A stretch of 64,000 nt of DNA. Origin: Colwellia sp. Lineage in GTDB: Bacteria; Pseudomonadota; Gammaproteobacteria; Enterobacterales; Alteromonadaceae. The position numbers and the translations under genes were made by a program. Positions within the stretch are counted from its first letter, which is position 1, and each line of letters opens with the position of its first letter. The notes under the pieces are model-generated. The model saw nothing but the letters and a program-made list of their open reading frames with translations. It was not told the origin of the DNA and made no database searches. Of this stretch, positions 44,191 to 53,673 are shown in pieces. The stretch is taken from the NCBI GenBank assembly GCA_013215295.1, contig JABSOZ010000005.1, forward strand, positions 248,001 to 312,000, read 5' to 3'.

Positions 44191-45522
44191 ATGTTAACAA
44201 CTCGCGAAAAAATAGCTTATGGCTTGGGTGATACCGCAAGTAATATTATTTTCCAAACGGTGATGATGTTCCTGTTGATTTTTTACACCGATGTTGTTGG
44301 TATTTCGCCAGCAGTTGTAGGCACAATGTTTTTAGTTGTTCGTTTATTTGATGCGATAACCGATCCGCTTATGGGGGCACTTGCCGACCGTACTAAAACA
44401 CGTTTTGGTCAATTTAGACCGTATTTGCTCTGGCTTGCTGTGCCTTTTGGTATTATTTCTATCATGGCATTTACCACCCCCGACTTTACGGGCAACGGAA
44501 AAATCATTTATGCTTTTGCCACTTATACCTTGCTGATGATGGCTTATACGGCAATTAATATTCCTTATTCAGCTTTAGGGGGTGTTTTAACCGCTCAGCC
44601 CTCTGAACGCGTATCTGTGCAAACCTACCGTTTTGTCTTGGGTATGTTCGGTGGATTAATCGTTGCCGCTGGCACTCTACCTTTAGTGGAATATTTCGGT
44701 AATGGAGATCAGGCCAAGGGATATCAGCTCACTATGGTAGCGATGAGCCTTTTAGGCGTTGTGATGTTCTTATTATGTTTTAGCGGAACAAAAGAGCGAG
44801 TGTCTGTACCTGAAGGACAGAAAACGTCATTTTTTGAAGATTTAAAATCACTTTGGCAAAACGATCAGTGGAGGATCTTGTGTATTGCGGGTTTGTTTTT
44901 ACTGACCGGTCAAGTATTAAGAGCAACATTAGCCATATACTACGTAAAATATGTGCTTGAACTTGAAGATCAAATTACTTTATTTATGACGCTAGGCATG
45001 ATCGGTAGCATTTTAGGTTGTGCATGTGCTCAATCTCTCGCTAAAAAAGTTTGTAAAATTAAGGCATATATCAGTTTACAACTTATCGCAGCATTTATCT
45101 GTGTGATTAGTTACTTCGTGCCAAAAGATCAAGTTGCTACGGCTTTCGTTTTGTTCTTTTTATGGAGCTTCTTTTTACAAATGGCGACACCATTGTTGTG
45201 GGCAAAGATGGCCGACACTATTGATTACGGCCACTGGAAAACCGGCGTTCGTATCACTGGAATGGTTTATTCTGCCGTGGTGTTTTTTATCAAATTAGGT
45301 GTGGCTTTTGGTGGCGCATTTGCGGGTTGGTTACTTGCTTATTATGGCTATCAGGCAGACGTTGAACAAACAGAAACCGCTAAAGAAGGTATATTAATAT
45401 CATTCACAGTTTACCCCGCTTTAGGTTCAATACTGGTTGCTTGGGTAATGCGTAAGTATGTACTCAATAAAGAAAAAGTCGAAGAAATACATCTAACACT
45501 AAATAATAAAGTAGGACTTTAA
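44191..45522 (+). CDS. GPH-family sugar:cation symporter
   Basis: The 443-residue protein has about 12 transmembrane helices. The N-terminal signatures YGLGDTASN and RLFDAITDPLMGALADRTKT followed by RFGQFRPYL are classic for glycoside-pentoside-hexuronide symporters (MelB, XylP). It is closer to the standard family than the one at 21887. An AGAGAGA precedes its start. The CotH gene starts 3 bases after its stop, so the two are translated from one message. It would bring laminarin oligosaccharides or glucose into the cytoplasm. Confidence 0.87.
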   Translation: MLTTREKIAYGLGDTASNIIFQTVMMFLLIFYTDVVGISPAVVGTMFLVVRLFDAITDPLMGALADRTKTRFGQFRPYLLWLAVPFGIISIMAFTTPDFTGNGKIIYAFATYTLLMMAYTAINIPYSALGGVLTAQPSERVSVQTYRFVLGMFGGLIVAAGTLPLVEYFGNGDQAKGYQLTMVAMSLLGVVMFLLCFSGTKERVSVPEGQKTSFFEDLKSLWQNDQWRILCIAGLFLLTGQVLRATLAIYYVKYVLELEDQITLFMTLGMIGSILGCACAQSLAKKVCKIKAYISLQLIAAFICVISYFVPKDQVATAFVLFFLWSFFLQMATPLLWAKMADTIDYGHWKTGVRITGMVYSAVVFFIKLGVAFGGAFAGWLLAYYGYQADVEQTETAKEGILISFTVYPALGSILVAWVMRKYVLNKEKVEEIHLTLNNKVGL

Positions 45523-45525
45523 CGC

Positions 45526-47085
45526 ATGACCATCTTTAAATTAATGAGTACGATTAAAGCAAGAACAGGTTTTATGTTATTACTCAGTGCACTTTTTATC
45601 ACAGCTTGTGGTGGTAATTCAGCATCATCAGGTGTTATTGAGCCAACACCTCCACCTATCATTGAAAATACGAACTTCAATGAATTCTCGTTTTTAAAAG
45701 TAAATAACCCTGATCTTATTAATGATGTTTACTTAGATATTAATGATAATTCGGTAACGGGTAGAATTACCGTTAATGTTGATGTCGACAACCTTATTGC
45801 TACATTTACCCACAACGGTACAAAGGTTAACGTTAATGATGTTATGCAAGCGAGTAGCACAACAGGTAATGATTTTACCGATGTTGTGACTTATACGGTA
45901 GAAACGACTGACGGTGCACAGAAAAATTATCAAGTGGATTTAACTAAATTTACGGGATTACCCATTGTTTACCTTTCAACGGATAATAATGTTCTTATCG
46001 ATTCAAAAGACGATTATGTAGCAGCTAGTGTTTCTTTGGATGGTGGTAGATATACCGAGAGTATGCAATCAACCACGATGAAAATTAGAGGTCGAGGAAA
46101 CTCTACGTGGTTTACGCATCCTAAAAAACCTTTTCAAATGAAGTTTGGTGATAAAACCGAGTTTCTGGGAATGCCTGCTGATAAAAAATGGCTATTCCTT
46201 GCTGAGTATTCAGACAAAACCATGCTTAGAAATAAAATTGCGTTAGAAATGGGCTATATAAGCCAACTTGACTGGACACCGCAAAGTACTTTTGCTGAGG
46301 TTTTCATTAACGATGAATATAACGGTACTTATAACATTACACAAAAGGTTGAGGAATCAAGTAACCGAGTCGACTTGGGTGATACGGGATATCTATTAGA
46401 AATTGATCAGCTTGAGAGAGTTAACGCAGATGATGTGTTTTTTTATACCAATAAATTTTTAATTAATATAAAAGAACCTTCTGTAGATCTAGGTAGTACT
46501 GAATATCTTTATATAGAAGATCTTATCAATGACTTTGAAAATGTTTTATACAGTAATGAATTTAAAGATCCTGTCTCGGGCTATGCAAAATTTATCGATA
46601 TTGACAGTTTTATAGACTGGTATTTAATTAGCGAAATTACCAAAAATGTCGACTCACAATTTTTCTCAAGTATATATTTAAATGTGATGCCGGGCGAAAA
46701 AATCAAGATGGGTCCACTCTGGGATTTTGATTTATCGTTCGGCAATGTTGATTATGCAGATAGTCAATTTGCTGAAGGTTTTTGGATACTTTATCATCCG
46801 TGGTACTCCAGACTCTTTGAAGATCCTGAGTTTGTGAATAAAGTAAACGAGCGATTTGAATACTTTAAAACTAATCAACAATATATTTTAGATAAAATTG
46901 ATCAACAGGCGGATGCATTAAAGTGGGCTCAGCAAGAGAATGACGACAAGTGGGGCACCATAGGAACTTATGTTTGGCCAAACCCCGTGGTATTAGACTC
47001 TTATGATGAAGAAGTCGCGCATTTAAAAAGCTGGTATACAAAACGGATGAATTGGTTAGATACTGCTCTGGAAAGTTTACAATAA
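45526..47085 (+). CDS. CotH-family lipoprotein (atypical kinase fold)
   Basis: The lipobox is FITAC with Cys28. A small beta-sandwich (about 50-145, ending QKNYQVDLT) precedes the CotH domain (about 150-500). Family marks are MKIRGRGNSTW, PKKPFQMKF, KWLFLAEYSDKTMLRNKIA, YNGTYNITQKVEE and GPLWDFDLSFGN. CotH of Bacillus is a protein kinase acting on spore-coat proteins, and the WDFD segment carries metal-binding acids there. In Gram-negative glucan loci its job is not known to me. It is translationally linked to a sugar symporter (3-base gap) and ends before a strong terminator. It should be exposed at the outer membrane or in the periplasm. Confidence 0.82.
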   Translation: MTIFKLMSTIKARTGFMLLLSALFITACGGNSASSGVIEPTPPPIIENTNFNEFSFLKVNNPDLINDVYLDINDNSVTGRITVNVDVDNLIATFTHNGTKVNVNDVMQASSTTGNDFTDVVTYTVETTDGAQKNYQVDLTKFTGLPIVYLSTDNNVLIDSKDDYVAASVSLDGGRYTESMQSTTMKIRGRGNSTWFTHPKKPFQMKFGDKTEFLGMPADKKWLFLAEYSDKTMLRNKIALEMGYISQLDWTPQSTFAEVFINDEYNGTYNITQKVEESSNRVDLGDTGYLLEIDQLERVNADDVFFYTNKFLINIKEPSVDLGSTEYLYIEDLINDFENVLYSNEFKDPVSGYAKFIDIDSFIDWYLISEITKNVDSQFFSSIYLNVMPGEKIKMGPLWDFDLSFGNVDYADSQFAEGFWILYHPWYSRLFEDPEFVNKVNERFEYFKTNQQYILDKIDQQADALKWAQQENDDKWGTIGTYVWPNPVVLDSYDEEVAHLKSWYTKRMNWLDTALESLQ

Positions 47086-47201
47086 TCCTTGTTGAATACA
47101 CTTAGATGGCGACTTTAATGAGTAAGTTATTAGCTATATTAAGAATTAAACGACATTAACGCTTAAGTTGACTATTACTTTAAGCCCCGCGACAAGACGA
47201 T

Positions 47202-47229
47202 TTTTCGGCGTATTAATATACGCCGAAAA
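47202..47229. terminator. strong bidirectional terminator
   Basis: TTTTCGGCGTAT, a 4-base loop and the perfect inverted copy ending in AAAA form a 12-base stem with T and A runs on either side. It ends the symporter-CotH transcript. Confidence 0.75.
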
Positions 47230-47740
47230 CATTGTGACCACATATTATTTTATAACGATTTTTGTTTTTTCATTAGCTGATTGAGTAAATTGTTTATTCG
47301 TTGTCGTCTATCCATCTTACAAATTTACAGCAGGTTTATTTAGCATTGATTGGTTTGGGTAAGTCATAAATATTCGAGTAATGGTAAAGACGAAGATAGC
47401 TGACAAGTTAAAATTAATGACCTGCGCTGAATAAAAGACCATAGATAAAAGTTCAGATGGGCTGGTGACGAGGTTAAGCCCATTTAAAGTCATTACACGC
47501 TTACTATGAACGCAAGGGTAAAGCGTTATAAACACCTATAAAGTCATCCTGATAAGTTTCTTCCTTAATCGATATTTACTGGCATAACTAGAGTATAAGT
47601 GTCGTTTTTACCGCAAGCTTAGTCCCTCTTACCTCGTTTTGATTGCGATACATTCCAGTTCCCTTATTGTTGCTTTCAATATTGCTAATAAGTCATTGCA
47701 CATAAATCCGTTGCTGTTATTAGTTTGGAGCTCCAATAGT
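47230..47740. other. intergenic promoter region of the GH16-GH149-GH17 unit
   Basis: No gene is supported in these 511 bases. At 47623-47650 the sequence TCCCTCTTACCTCG, then TTTTGATTGCGATA, is a partial match to the shared element (TCCC, ACC, CGT, TTT, ATTGC). A new transcript must begin here, after the terminator at 47202. Confidence 0.4.
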
Positions 47741-49129
47741 ATGAAGAATAAATATAGTAAAAATACCTCATTATTGATCTCAGTATTAATTTTGATACCG
47801 GTACTACTTATCGGCCAACAGTTAATAAATGACGAAGACAATAGTCAGTCTCATGTTCCCAATTCATCTTCTAGTGAAAATACCGATGTCGTGTGGGCTG
47901 TTAATGTTGGCGGAACTGAGTATGTAGGTGTTGATGGTATATCTTATCAAGCCGATACAGCGCTAACACCTTTAATTGCAGGTGAAATTGGCCGTATTGA
48001 AACGATAAAAGGTTCACAAGATAGTTTTATCTACCAATCTTTTCGAAGTGGTGATGTAGCAATTAAGCAACCGATAAAAAATGGCTTGTACGATATTATT
48101 TTTAAATTTGCAGAGCCTGAAGATAATGACATGGCCGCAAGAATCTTTAGTGTTTTTGCCGAGCAACACATAGTCATTGATCATTTGAATGTACGACTTG
48201 CCCGTGATGGAAAGCATGTCTCTGCTTTAGCCCGAGCTGTTTATGATGTTGAAGTGAAGGATGAACAGTTAGATATAAATTTTGAAGCCATCGCAGGCCA
48301 GCCAATCCTAAACGCAATAATCGTGCGTAAAAAGAATATGATGTCGGATCAATGGGAATTGGTCTGGCATGATGAGTTTGACTATGAAGGCAAGCCAGAC
48401 CCCACTAAGTGGAGTTATGATATTTGGCCTGCTCACAAAGTTAATAGTGAAGATCAAACCTACACAGACAGCCTTAAAAACGTTCAGGTAAAAGACGGCA
48501 ATCTCGTGATTACTGCGCATAAAGAAACACTCAATGATGCCGAATATACTTCTGGGCGAATTCACTCGCAAGGCAAAGGTGACTTTCTTTACGGACGTGT
48601 TGACGTTCGAGCTAAGCTTCCTGCGGGACAAGGAACTTGGTCCGCTATTTGGATGTTACCCAGTACCCCTTTTAAATATTCTACTACCTGTGAAGAAAAT
48701 GAAGATTGGCAAGGCAGTGCAACGTGTGACGCTTGGCCAAATTCAGGTGAAATAGACATCATGGAACACGTCGGTTACGACATGCAAACCATTCATGGCA
48801 CGGTACATAACAAAGCTTATTTTTGGCAGAACTGGGAACAACGTAAAGGCAGCATCGAAGGTCAAAATGTTGAAGATGCTTTTCACGTTTATTCTGTTGA
48901 GTGGACACCAGAAAGTATCACCGTATTCTTTGATAATACCCCTTATTTTTTTTATAGCAACGAGTCTACTGGCTGGCGAGCTTGGCCTTATGATCATCCT
49001 TATCACGTTATTTTAAATCTCGCTATTGGCGGTATGTGGGGAAAATCAGGTGGCCCAATCGACAACCGTATATTTCCCGTATCAATGGAAGTTGACTACG
49101 TAAGAATATTTAAACCATTAACACAGTAA
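47741..49129 (+). CDS. GH16 beta-glucanase with N-terminal malectin-like domain
   Basis: I start at ATG 47741, preceded by GGAG; the frame is open to 47639, but that part is not protein-like. An N-terminal hydrophobic segment (about 9-28) is a signal peptide or membrane anchor. Residues about 45-200 look like a malectin/CBM57-type domain (VWAVNVGGTEYVGVDGISYQ is typical). The GH16 domain (about 208-460) has ExDxxE complete in SGEIDIMEH: Glu337, Asp339, Glu342. It lacks a lipobox, so it may act in the periplasm on imported chains. It is followed 95 bases later by the GH149 phosphorylase gene. Confidence 0.86.
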   Translation: MKNKYSKNTSLLISVLILIPVLLIGQQLINDEDNSQSHVPNSSSSENTDVVWAVNVGGTEYVGVDGISYQADTALTPLIAGEIGRIETIKGSQDSFIYQSFRSGDVAIKQPIKNGLYDIIFKFAEPEDNDMAARIFSVFAEQHIVIDHLNVRLARDGKHVSALARAVYDVEVKDEQLDINFEAIAGQPILNAIIVRKKNMMSDQWELVWHDEFDYEGKPDPTKWSYDIWPAHKVNSEDQTYTDSLKNVQVKDGNLVITAHKETLNDAEYTSGRIHSQGKGDFLYGRVDVRAKLPAGQGTWSAIWMLPSTPFKYSTTCEENEDWQGSATCDAWPNSGEIDIMEHVGYDMQTIHGTVHNKAYFWQNWEQRKGSIEGQNVEDAFHVYSVEWTPESITVFFDNTPYFFYSNESTGWRAWPYDHPYHVILNLAIGGMWGKSGGPIDNRIFPVSMEVDYVRIFKPLTQ

Positions 49130-49224
49130 ATTTTTAATACCGATGAAGGTAATCGGTCATTTCAGTAAATTTATTAAATTATTTAGAACAGTAAAAGTAC
49201 CTTTAGTTTAGGTAGGAATTTAAA

Positions 49225-52200
49225 ATGAAAATATGTAATACAAAGAACAATCAAGTAACTGGCGAATTTGTCACTATCGGTGATGAACGATTTTATGCCA
49301 TAAATAATGTTGACAAAATGGCGCCATTTTTTGTCAGCGTTATTTCTAATAGTGACCATTGGTTATTTGTTTCGTCAACTGGCGGCTTGACTGCTGGTCG
49401 TGTATCTCCTGAAACAGCATTGTTTCCTTATGTCACAGTAGATAAAATTCACGAGAGTGAACTTAACACCGGTTGTAAAACCCTTTTACGTGTTGATACT
49501 GGCAGTGAAAAGGTTGATTGGGAACCCTTCAATCGTGAACATGAACTTCGTTTTAATATCACCAGAAACTTATACAAGAACGTGCTAGGTAATAAACTGT
49601 GTTTTGAAGAAATTCATAATGATTTGCAATTAGCCTTTCGTTATACCTGGGCAACGAGTGATACCTATGGTTTTGTTCGAAAATGTGAGTTAGAAAACTT
49701 ATCTGATAATATGTCTGATAAACCACTAAGCGTAGAACTCATTGATGGTTTTCAAAACATTTTACCTGCGGGCACACCTCGATTCACTCAAGCTAATTCG
49801 AGTAATTTAGTTGATGCTTATAAATGGACTGAATTAGACGAAAGTTCAGGTCTTGCCTTTTTTACCCTATTTTCGGGTATTACCGATAGAGCAGAGCCGT
49901 GTGAATCATTAAAAGCCAATACGGTTTATTGTCTTGGTTTAGATAAAACCAATATATTACTATCATCAGAGCAATTAGCTGCTTTTCGACGTGGTGAGCA
50001 AGTCAAACAAGAGACAGTAAAACGGGGTATTCGTGGTGCATTCTTAATCAATACTAAGATAGAGCTCGCGCCACAGACCCATAAAAAATGGCAAATAATT
50101 GCCAATATAGAACAGAGCCAAAGTCAATCTGTTGCGTTACGTCGTCAGCTAAAAGAGGTCGATAAACTTGATAAAGACATTCAGCGTTCTATTGCGCATG
50201 GTTCTGACCAATTAGCCCGTATCATGGCTTCTGTTGATGGTTTTCAATTAACGGGTGAAGAAAGTGTTTCTGAACATCATTATGCGAATGTTTTATTTAA
50301 TACTTTGAGAGGTGGTATTTTTGATGATCAGTATATGATCTCGTCAAAAGATTTCTCTACCACGATAGATTTATTCAATCATGATGTTTATCAACGTAAC
50401 CAAGCACTTTTAAACAAATTACCAGAAAAGTTAAACTTTACTGATTTACTGGAAACAATTAAAGCGACAGACGATAGTCAACTTGAACGATTAGCTGCAG
50501 AATATTTGCCTATTTCATTTGGTCGCCGTCATGGTGATCCAAGTCGTCCATGGAACCAGTTTGCTATTAAATTGGTAGATGAAAATAATAATCGCTTGTT
50601 AACCTACCAAGGAAACTGGCGAGATATCTTCCAAAACTGGGAAGCACTTACTTATAGCTACCCACAATTTATCGAAAGTGTTGTCGCAAAATTTGTCAAT
50701 GCTTCTACGATGGACGGATACAACCCGTACCGAATTACCAAAGAAGGTATTGATTGGGAAGTGGAAGAGCCAGATGATCCATGGAGTTATATAGGCTACT
50801 GGGGTGATCATCAGATTATCTATTTACAAAAAATGCTTGAGCTGTCAAAGCAATTTCATCCAGACAAACTGAGTAAAATGTTACGTAACACTATTTTCAG
50901 TTATGCCAATGTGCCTTATCGTATCAAGTCATTTGACGCTTTAGTTGAAGATGCTAAAAGCACAGTGACTTACGATGAAACGTTATCACTTAACATTGAG
51001 AAACGTGTCGAAAAAATCGGTGCTGATGGCAAACTGGTACTTGACGCTAACGGTGAAGTTTATCAGGTTAACTTACTGGAAAAATTATTAGTGCCGTTGT
51101 TATCAAAACTCGGTAACTTAGTGGTTGATGGCGGAATTTGGTTAAATACTCAAAGGCCAGAGTGGAATGATGCAAACAATGCCTTAGTTGGCCAAGGTTT
51201 GTCGATGGTCACTTTATGTTATCTGCGTCGTTATATCTGTTTCTTCCAAGACCTACTCGTAAATGAAAGCCATGATATAGCGCTTTCTGTTGAAGTAAAT
51301 CAATGGTTAGTTGAAACCTCAATTGCATTGAATAATTTAGCGTCGAAGTTAACGTCTGAACCTGTCAGCCCAGAAGTACGCTTTCAAAGCATTACTGAAC
51401 TCGGTTTGGCTGCAAGTACTTATCGTGAATCTATATATAAGCAAGAAGGTTTTAGTGGACAAGCGTCACAAAAAATCAGTCAAATTTCCTCCATGTTAAA
51501 TGATGCTTTAAAAGCCATTGAACACACCATTGAAACAAATGAACGCACTGACGGATTATATAACGCTTATAACTTATTGAGCTTAGAAAATAACACTTCA
51601 ACAGTAAAAAACTTGTACCCAATGCTTGAAGGTCAGGTTGCTGCATTAAGTTCAGGTGCACTAAAACCTAAAGAAGTCGTCTCGGTATTAGAAGCTTTAT
51701 TTGCGAGTGATGTTTATCGCGCCGATCAAAAAAGTTTCATGCTTTATCCTGACCGTAAATTACCGAGCTTTTTAGAAAAAAACTGTGTATCTGCTGAACA
51801 TGTTGAAAGCAACGCGTCTTTACTGTTAATGCTTGAGCAGCGTGACGAACGTATTATTTTGCGAGATCTAGATGGCGAGTATCGCTTTAACCCAGACATA
51901 ACTAACCGTAACGTTTTACAAAATCAACTCACTGAACTTAGTGAAGTATATCCAAGTGCATTGACTGTTGATAAAGAAGCGATATTTGATCTTTATGAAC
52001 TTACCTTTAATCATCAAGCCTTTACCGGACGTTCTGGTGGCATGTTTGGTTTCGAGGGTTTAGGCAGTATCTATTGGCACATGGTGTCAAAGTTAATGTT
52101 AGCGGTTGAAGAAAACTTTTTTACTTGTATTGAGCAAGGTGAAAGTGACGAACTCAGTGGACAAATAGCGAGCTTGTATTATCGAGTGCGTGACGGTATT

Positions 52201-52683
52201 GGTTTTAATAAAACGCCTGCAGAATACGGTGCATTTCCAATGGACCCATACTCTCATACCCCTAAACATTCTGGTGCACAACAACCCGGTATGACCGGAC
52301 AAGTAAAAGAAGAAATACTCACACGTTTTGGCGAGTTAGGGTTACGGATCAACGATGGGCAAGTGTCTTTTGTGCCTAGCTTATTGCAATCATGCGAGTT
52401 TATTCAAGAATCAAAACCGTTCCGCTACCTCGATGTTAATAAACAGTGGAAAGAAATTGAGGTTCCAGCAAGGGCACTCGCTTTCACTTGGTGTCAGGTT
52501 CCTATTGTTTATCAGCTTAATGATGAAGTTGAATCATCATTAACGGTAACTTATAACAATGGTAAGCAACAAAAATATGCACAGCTGGGCTTATCTACTG
52601 AAGAAAGTACTGAAATATTTCTGCGAAGTGGTCAAATTCAGCAATTAACATTAACGATATCTACTGATCACTTATTTCATTAA
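49225..52683 (+). CDS. GH149-type beta-1,3-glucan phosphorylase
   Basis: The 1152-residue protein has no signal peptide and is far longer than GH94 phosphorylases. The segment RPEWNDANNALVGQG, with Asp649 as the likely general acid, together with FGRRHGDPSRPWNQF and GRSGGMFGFEGLGSIYWHMV, is characteristic of the GH149/GH161 phosphorylases (Euglena EgP1 and bacterial Pro_7066 type). GH149 enzymes are about 1100 residues, which fits best; GH161 is the alternative. The reaction is reversible: beta-1,3-glucan oligomer plus phosphate gives glucose-1-phosphate and a shorter chain. It lies between GH16 and two GH17 genes in one apparent operon. It saves ATP compared with hydrolysis. Confidence 0.82.
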   Translation: MKICNTKNNQVTGEFVTIGDERFYAINNVDKMAPFFVSVISNSDHWLFVSSTGGLTAGRVSPETALFPYVTVDKIHESELNTGCKTLLRVDTGSEKVDWEPFNREHELRFNITRNLYKNVLGNKLCFEEIHNDLQLAFRYTWATSDTYGFVRKCELENLSDNMSDKPLSVELIDGFQNILPAGTPRFTQANSSNLVDAYKWTELDESSGLAFFTLFSGITDRAEPCESLKANTVYCLGLDKTNILLSSEQLAAFRRGEQVKQETVKRGIRGAFLINTKIELAPQTHKKWQIIANIEQSQSQSVALRRQLKEVDKLDKDIQRSIAHGSDQLARIMASVDGFQLTGEESVSEHHYANVLFNTLRGGIFDDQYMISSKDFSTTIDLFNHDVYQRNQALLNKLPEKLNFTDLLETIKATDDSQLERLAAEYLPISFGRRHGDPSRPWNQFAIKLVDENNNRLLTYQGNWRDIFQNWEALTYSYPQFIESVVAKFVNASTMDGYNPYRITKEGIDWEVEEPDDPWSYIGYWGDHQIIYLQKMLELSKQFHPDKLSKMLRNTIFSYANVPYRIKSFDALVEDAKSTVTYDETLSLNIEKRVEKIGADGKLVLDANGEVYQVNLLEKLLVPLLSKLGNLVVDGGIWLNTQRPEWNDANNALVGQGLSMVTLCYLRRYICFFQDLLVNESHDIALSVEVNQWLVETSIALNNLASKLTSEPVSPEVRFQSITELGLAASTYRESIYKQEGFSGQASQKISQISSMLNDALKAIEHTIETNERTDGLYNAYNLLSLENNTSTVKNLYPMLEGQVAALSSGALKPKEVVSVLEALFASDVYRADQKSFMLYPDRKLPSFLEKNCVSAEHVESNASLLLMLEQRDERIILRDLDGEYRFNPDITNRNVLQNQLTELSEVYPSALTVDKEAIFDLYELTFNHQAFTGRSGGMFGFEGLGSIYWHMVSKLMLAVEENFFTCIEQGESDELSGQIASLYYRVRDGIGFNKTPAEYGAFPMDPYSHTPKHSGAQQPGMTGQVKEEILTRFGELGLRINDGQVSFVPSLLQSCEFIQESKPFRYLDVNKQWKEIEVPARALAFTWCQVPIVYQLNDEVESSLTVTYNNGKQQKYAQLGLSTEESTEIFLRSGQIQQLTLTISTDHLFH

Positions 52684-52785
52684 TAACGAGTAGGAATAGT
52701 CAAAGGTTAATCAATTTTTTGAAGGTGCAATGAGTTGCACTTTCAAGAACATATTAATACAGACGAAACTTTTCGGGAGACGAAC

Positions 52786-53673
52786 ATGTCGAGTAAATAC
52801 AATAAACATCTGTCTTTGGCTGGAATGAATATTGGTCATTCATCTCGCAAAGAGCTGCAGAACGGCGTTACTAAGGTGCTTGATAATAAAATACATGGTA
52901 TTTCCTTTAGCCCGTACGTAGAGGGACAAGGTCCAGGAACCATTATCACCGAAACGCAAATAACCGAACGTATGGCTGTTATTTCGCAAAACATTAAATG
53001 GATCCGTTCTTTCTCTTGTACCGATGGCAATGAAAATATTCCAAAAATTGCTAAACAACAAGGTTTGAAAACTTTAGTAGGGGCGTGGTTGGATGATGAT
53101 TTAGAAAATAATGAAAAAGAGATCAATAACCTTATAGAAGTCGCTAAGCAAGGTTATGCAGATATTGTTGCGGTCGGCAACGAAGTATTACTTCGTGAAG
53201 ACTTAACCGAAGCGCAATTAATAACATACATTAATCGTGTTAAAGCAGCCTTGCCTGATATTGAAGTGGGCTATGTTGATGCTTATTACGAATTTGAAGT
53301 ACATCCAAATGTTACAGATGCTTGCGATTTGATCTTAGCTAACTGTTATCCATTTTGGGAAGGTTGTGCACTTGAGTATTCAATACTCTACATGAAAGAC
53401 ATGTATCGTCGCGCAATAAAAGCCGGTAATGGAAAAAGAGTCATTATTACCGAAACCGGTTGGCCTAATGAAGGCCCAGAAGAGTGGGGCGCTGTACCGT
53501 CTTATGAAAACGCAATTAAGTACTTTCTGGGTACTTATCAGTGGGCAGAAGAAGAAGATATTGATGTATTCTATTTTTCATCATTTGATGAGGTTTGGAA
53601 AGTTGAAGATGAAGGCGGTGTTGGCGCGAATTGGGGCCTTTGGGATAAAAGTGGGAATTTAAAATATGTTTAA
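52786..53673 (+). CDS. cytoplasmic GH17 beta-1,3-glucanase / glucanosyltransferase
   Basis: I start at ATG 52786, which has GGGAGA at the right distance; a TTG frame from 52735 is unlikely. The compact barrel of 295 residues has the GH17 acid/base in VAVGNEVLL (Glu133) and the nucleophile in IITETGWP (Glu223). No signal peptide is present. Small bacterial GH17 enzymes include beta-1,3-glucan transferases as well as hydrolases, so which it does is open. It overlaps the next GH17 gene by 8 bases (ATGTTTAA) and follows the phosphorylase by 102 bases. It could trim or rearrange imported oligomers for the phosphorylase. Confidence 0.85.
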   Translation: MSSKYNKHLSLAGMNIGHSSRKELQNGVTKVLDNKIHGISFSPYVEGQGPGTIITETQITERMAVISQNIKWIRSFSCTDGNENIPKIAKQQGLKTLVGAWLDDDLENNEKEINNLIEVAKQGYADIVAVGNEVLLREDLTEAQLITYINRVKAALPDIEVGYVDAYYEFEVHPNVTDACDLILANCYPFWEGCALEYSILYMKDMYRRAIKAGNGKRVIITETGWPNEGPEEWGAVPSYENAIKYFLGTYQWAEEEDIDVFYFSSFDEVWKVEDEGGVGANWGLWDKSGNLKYV

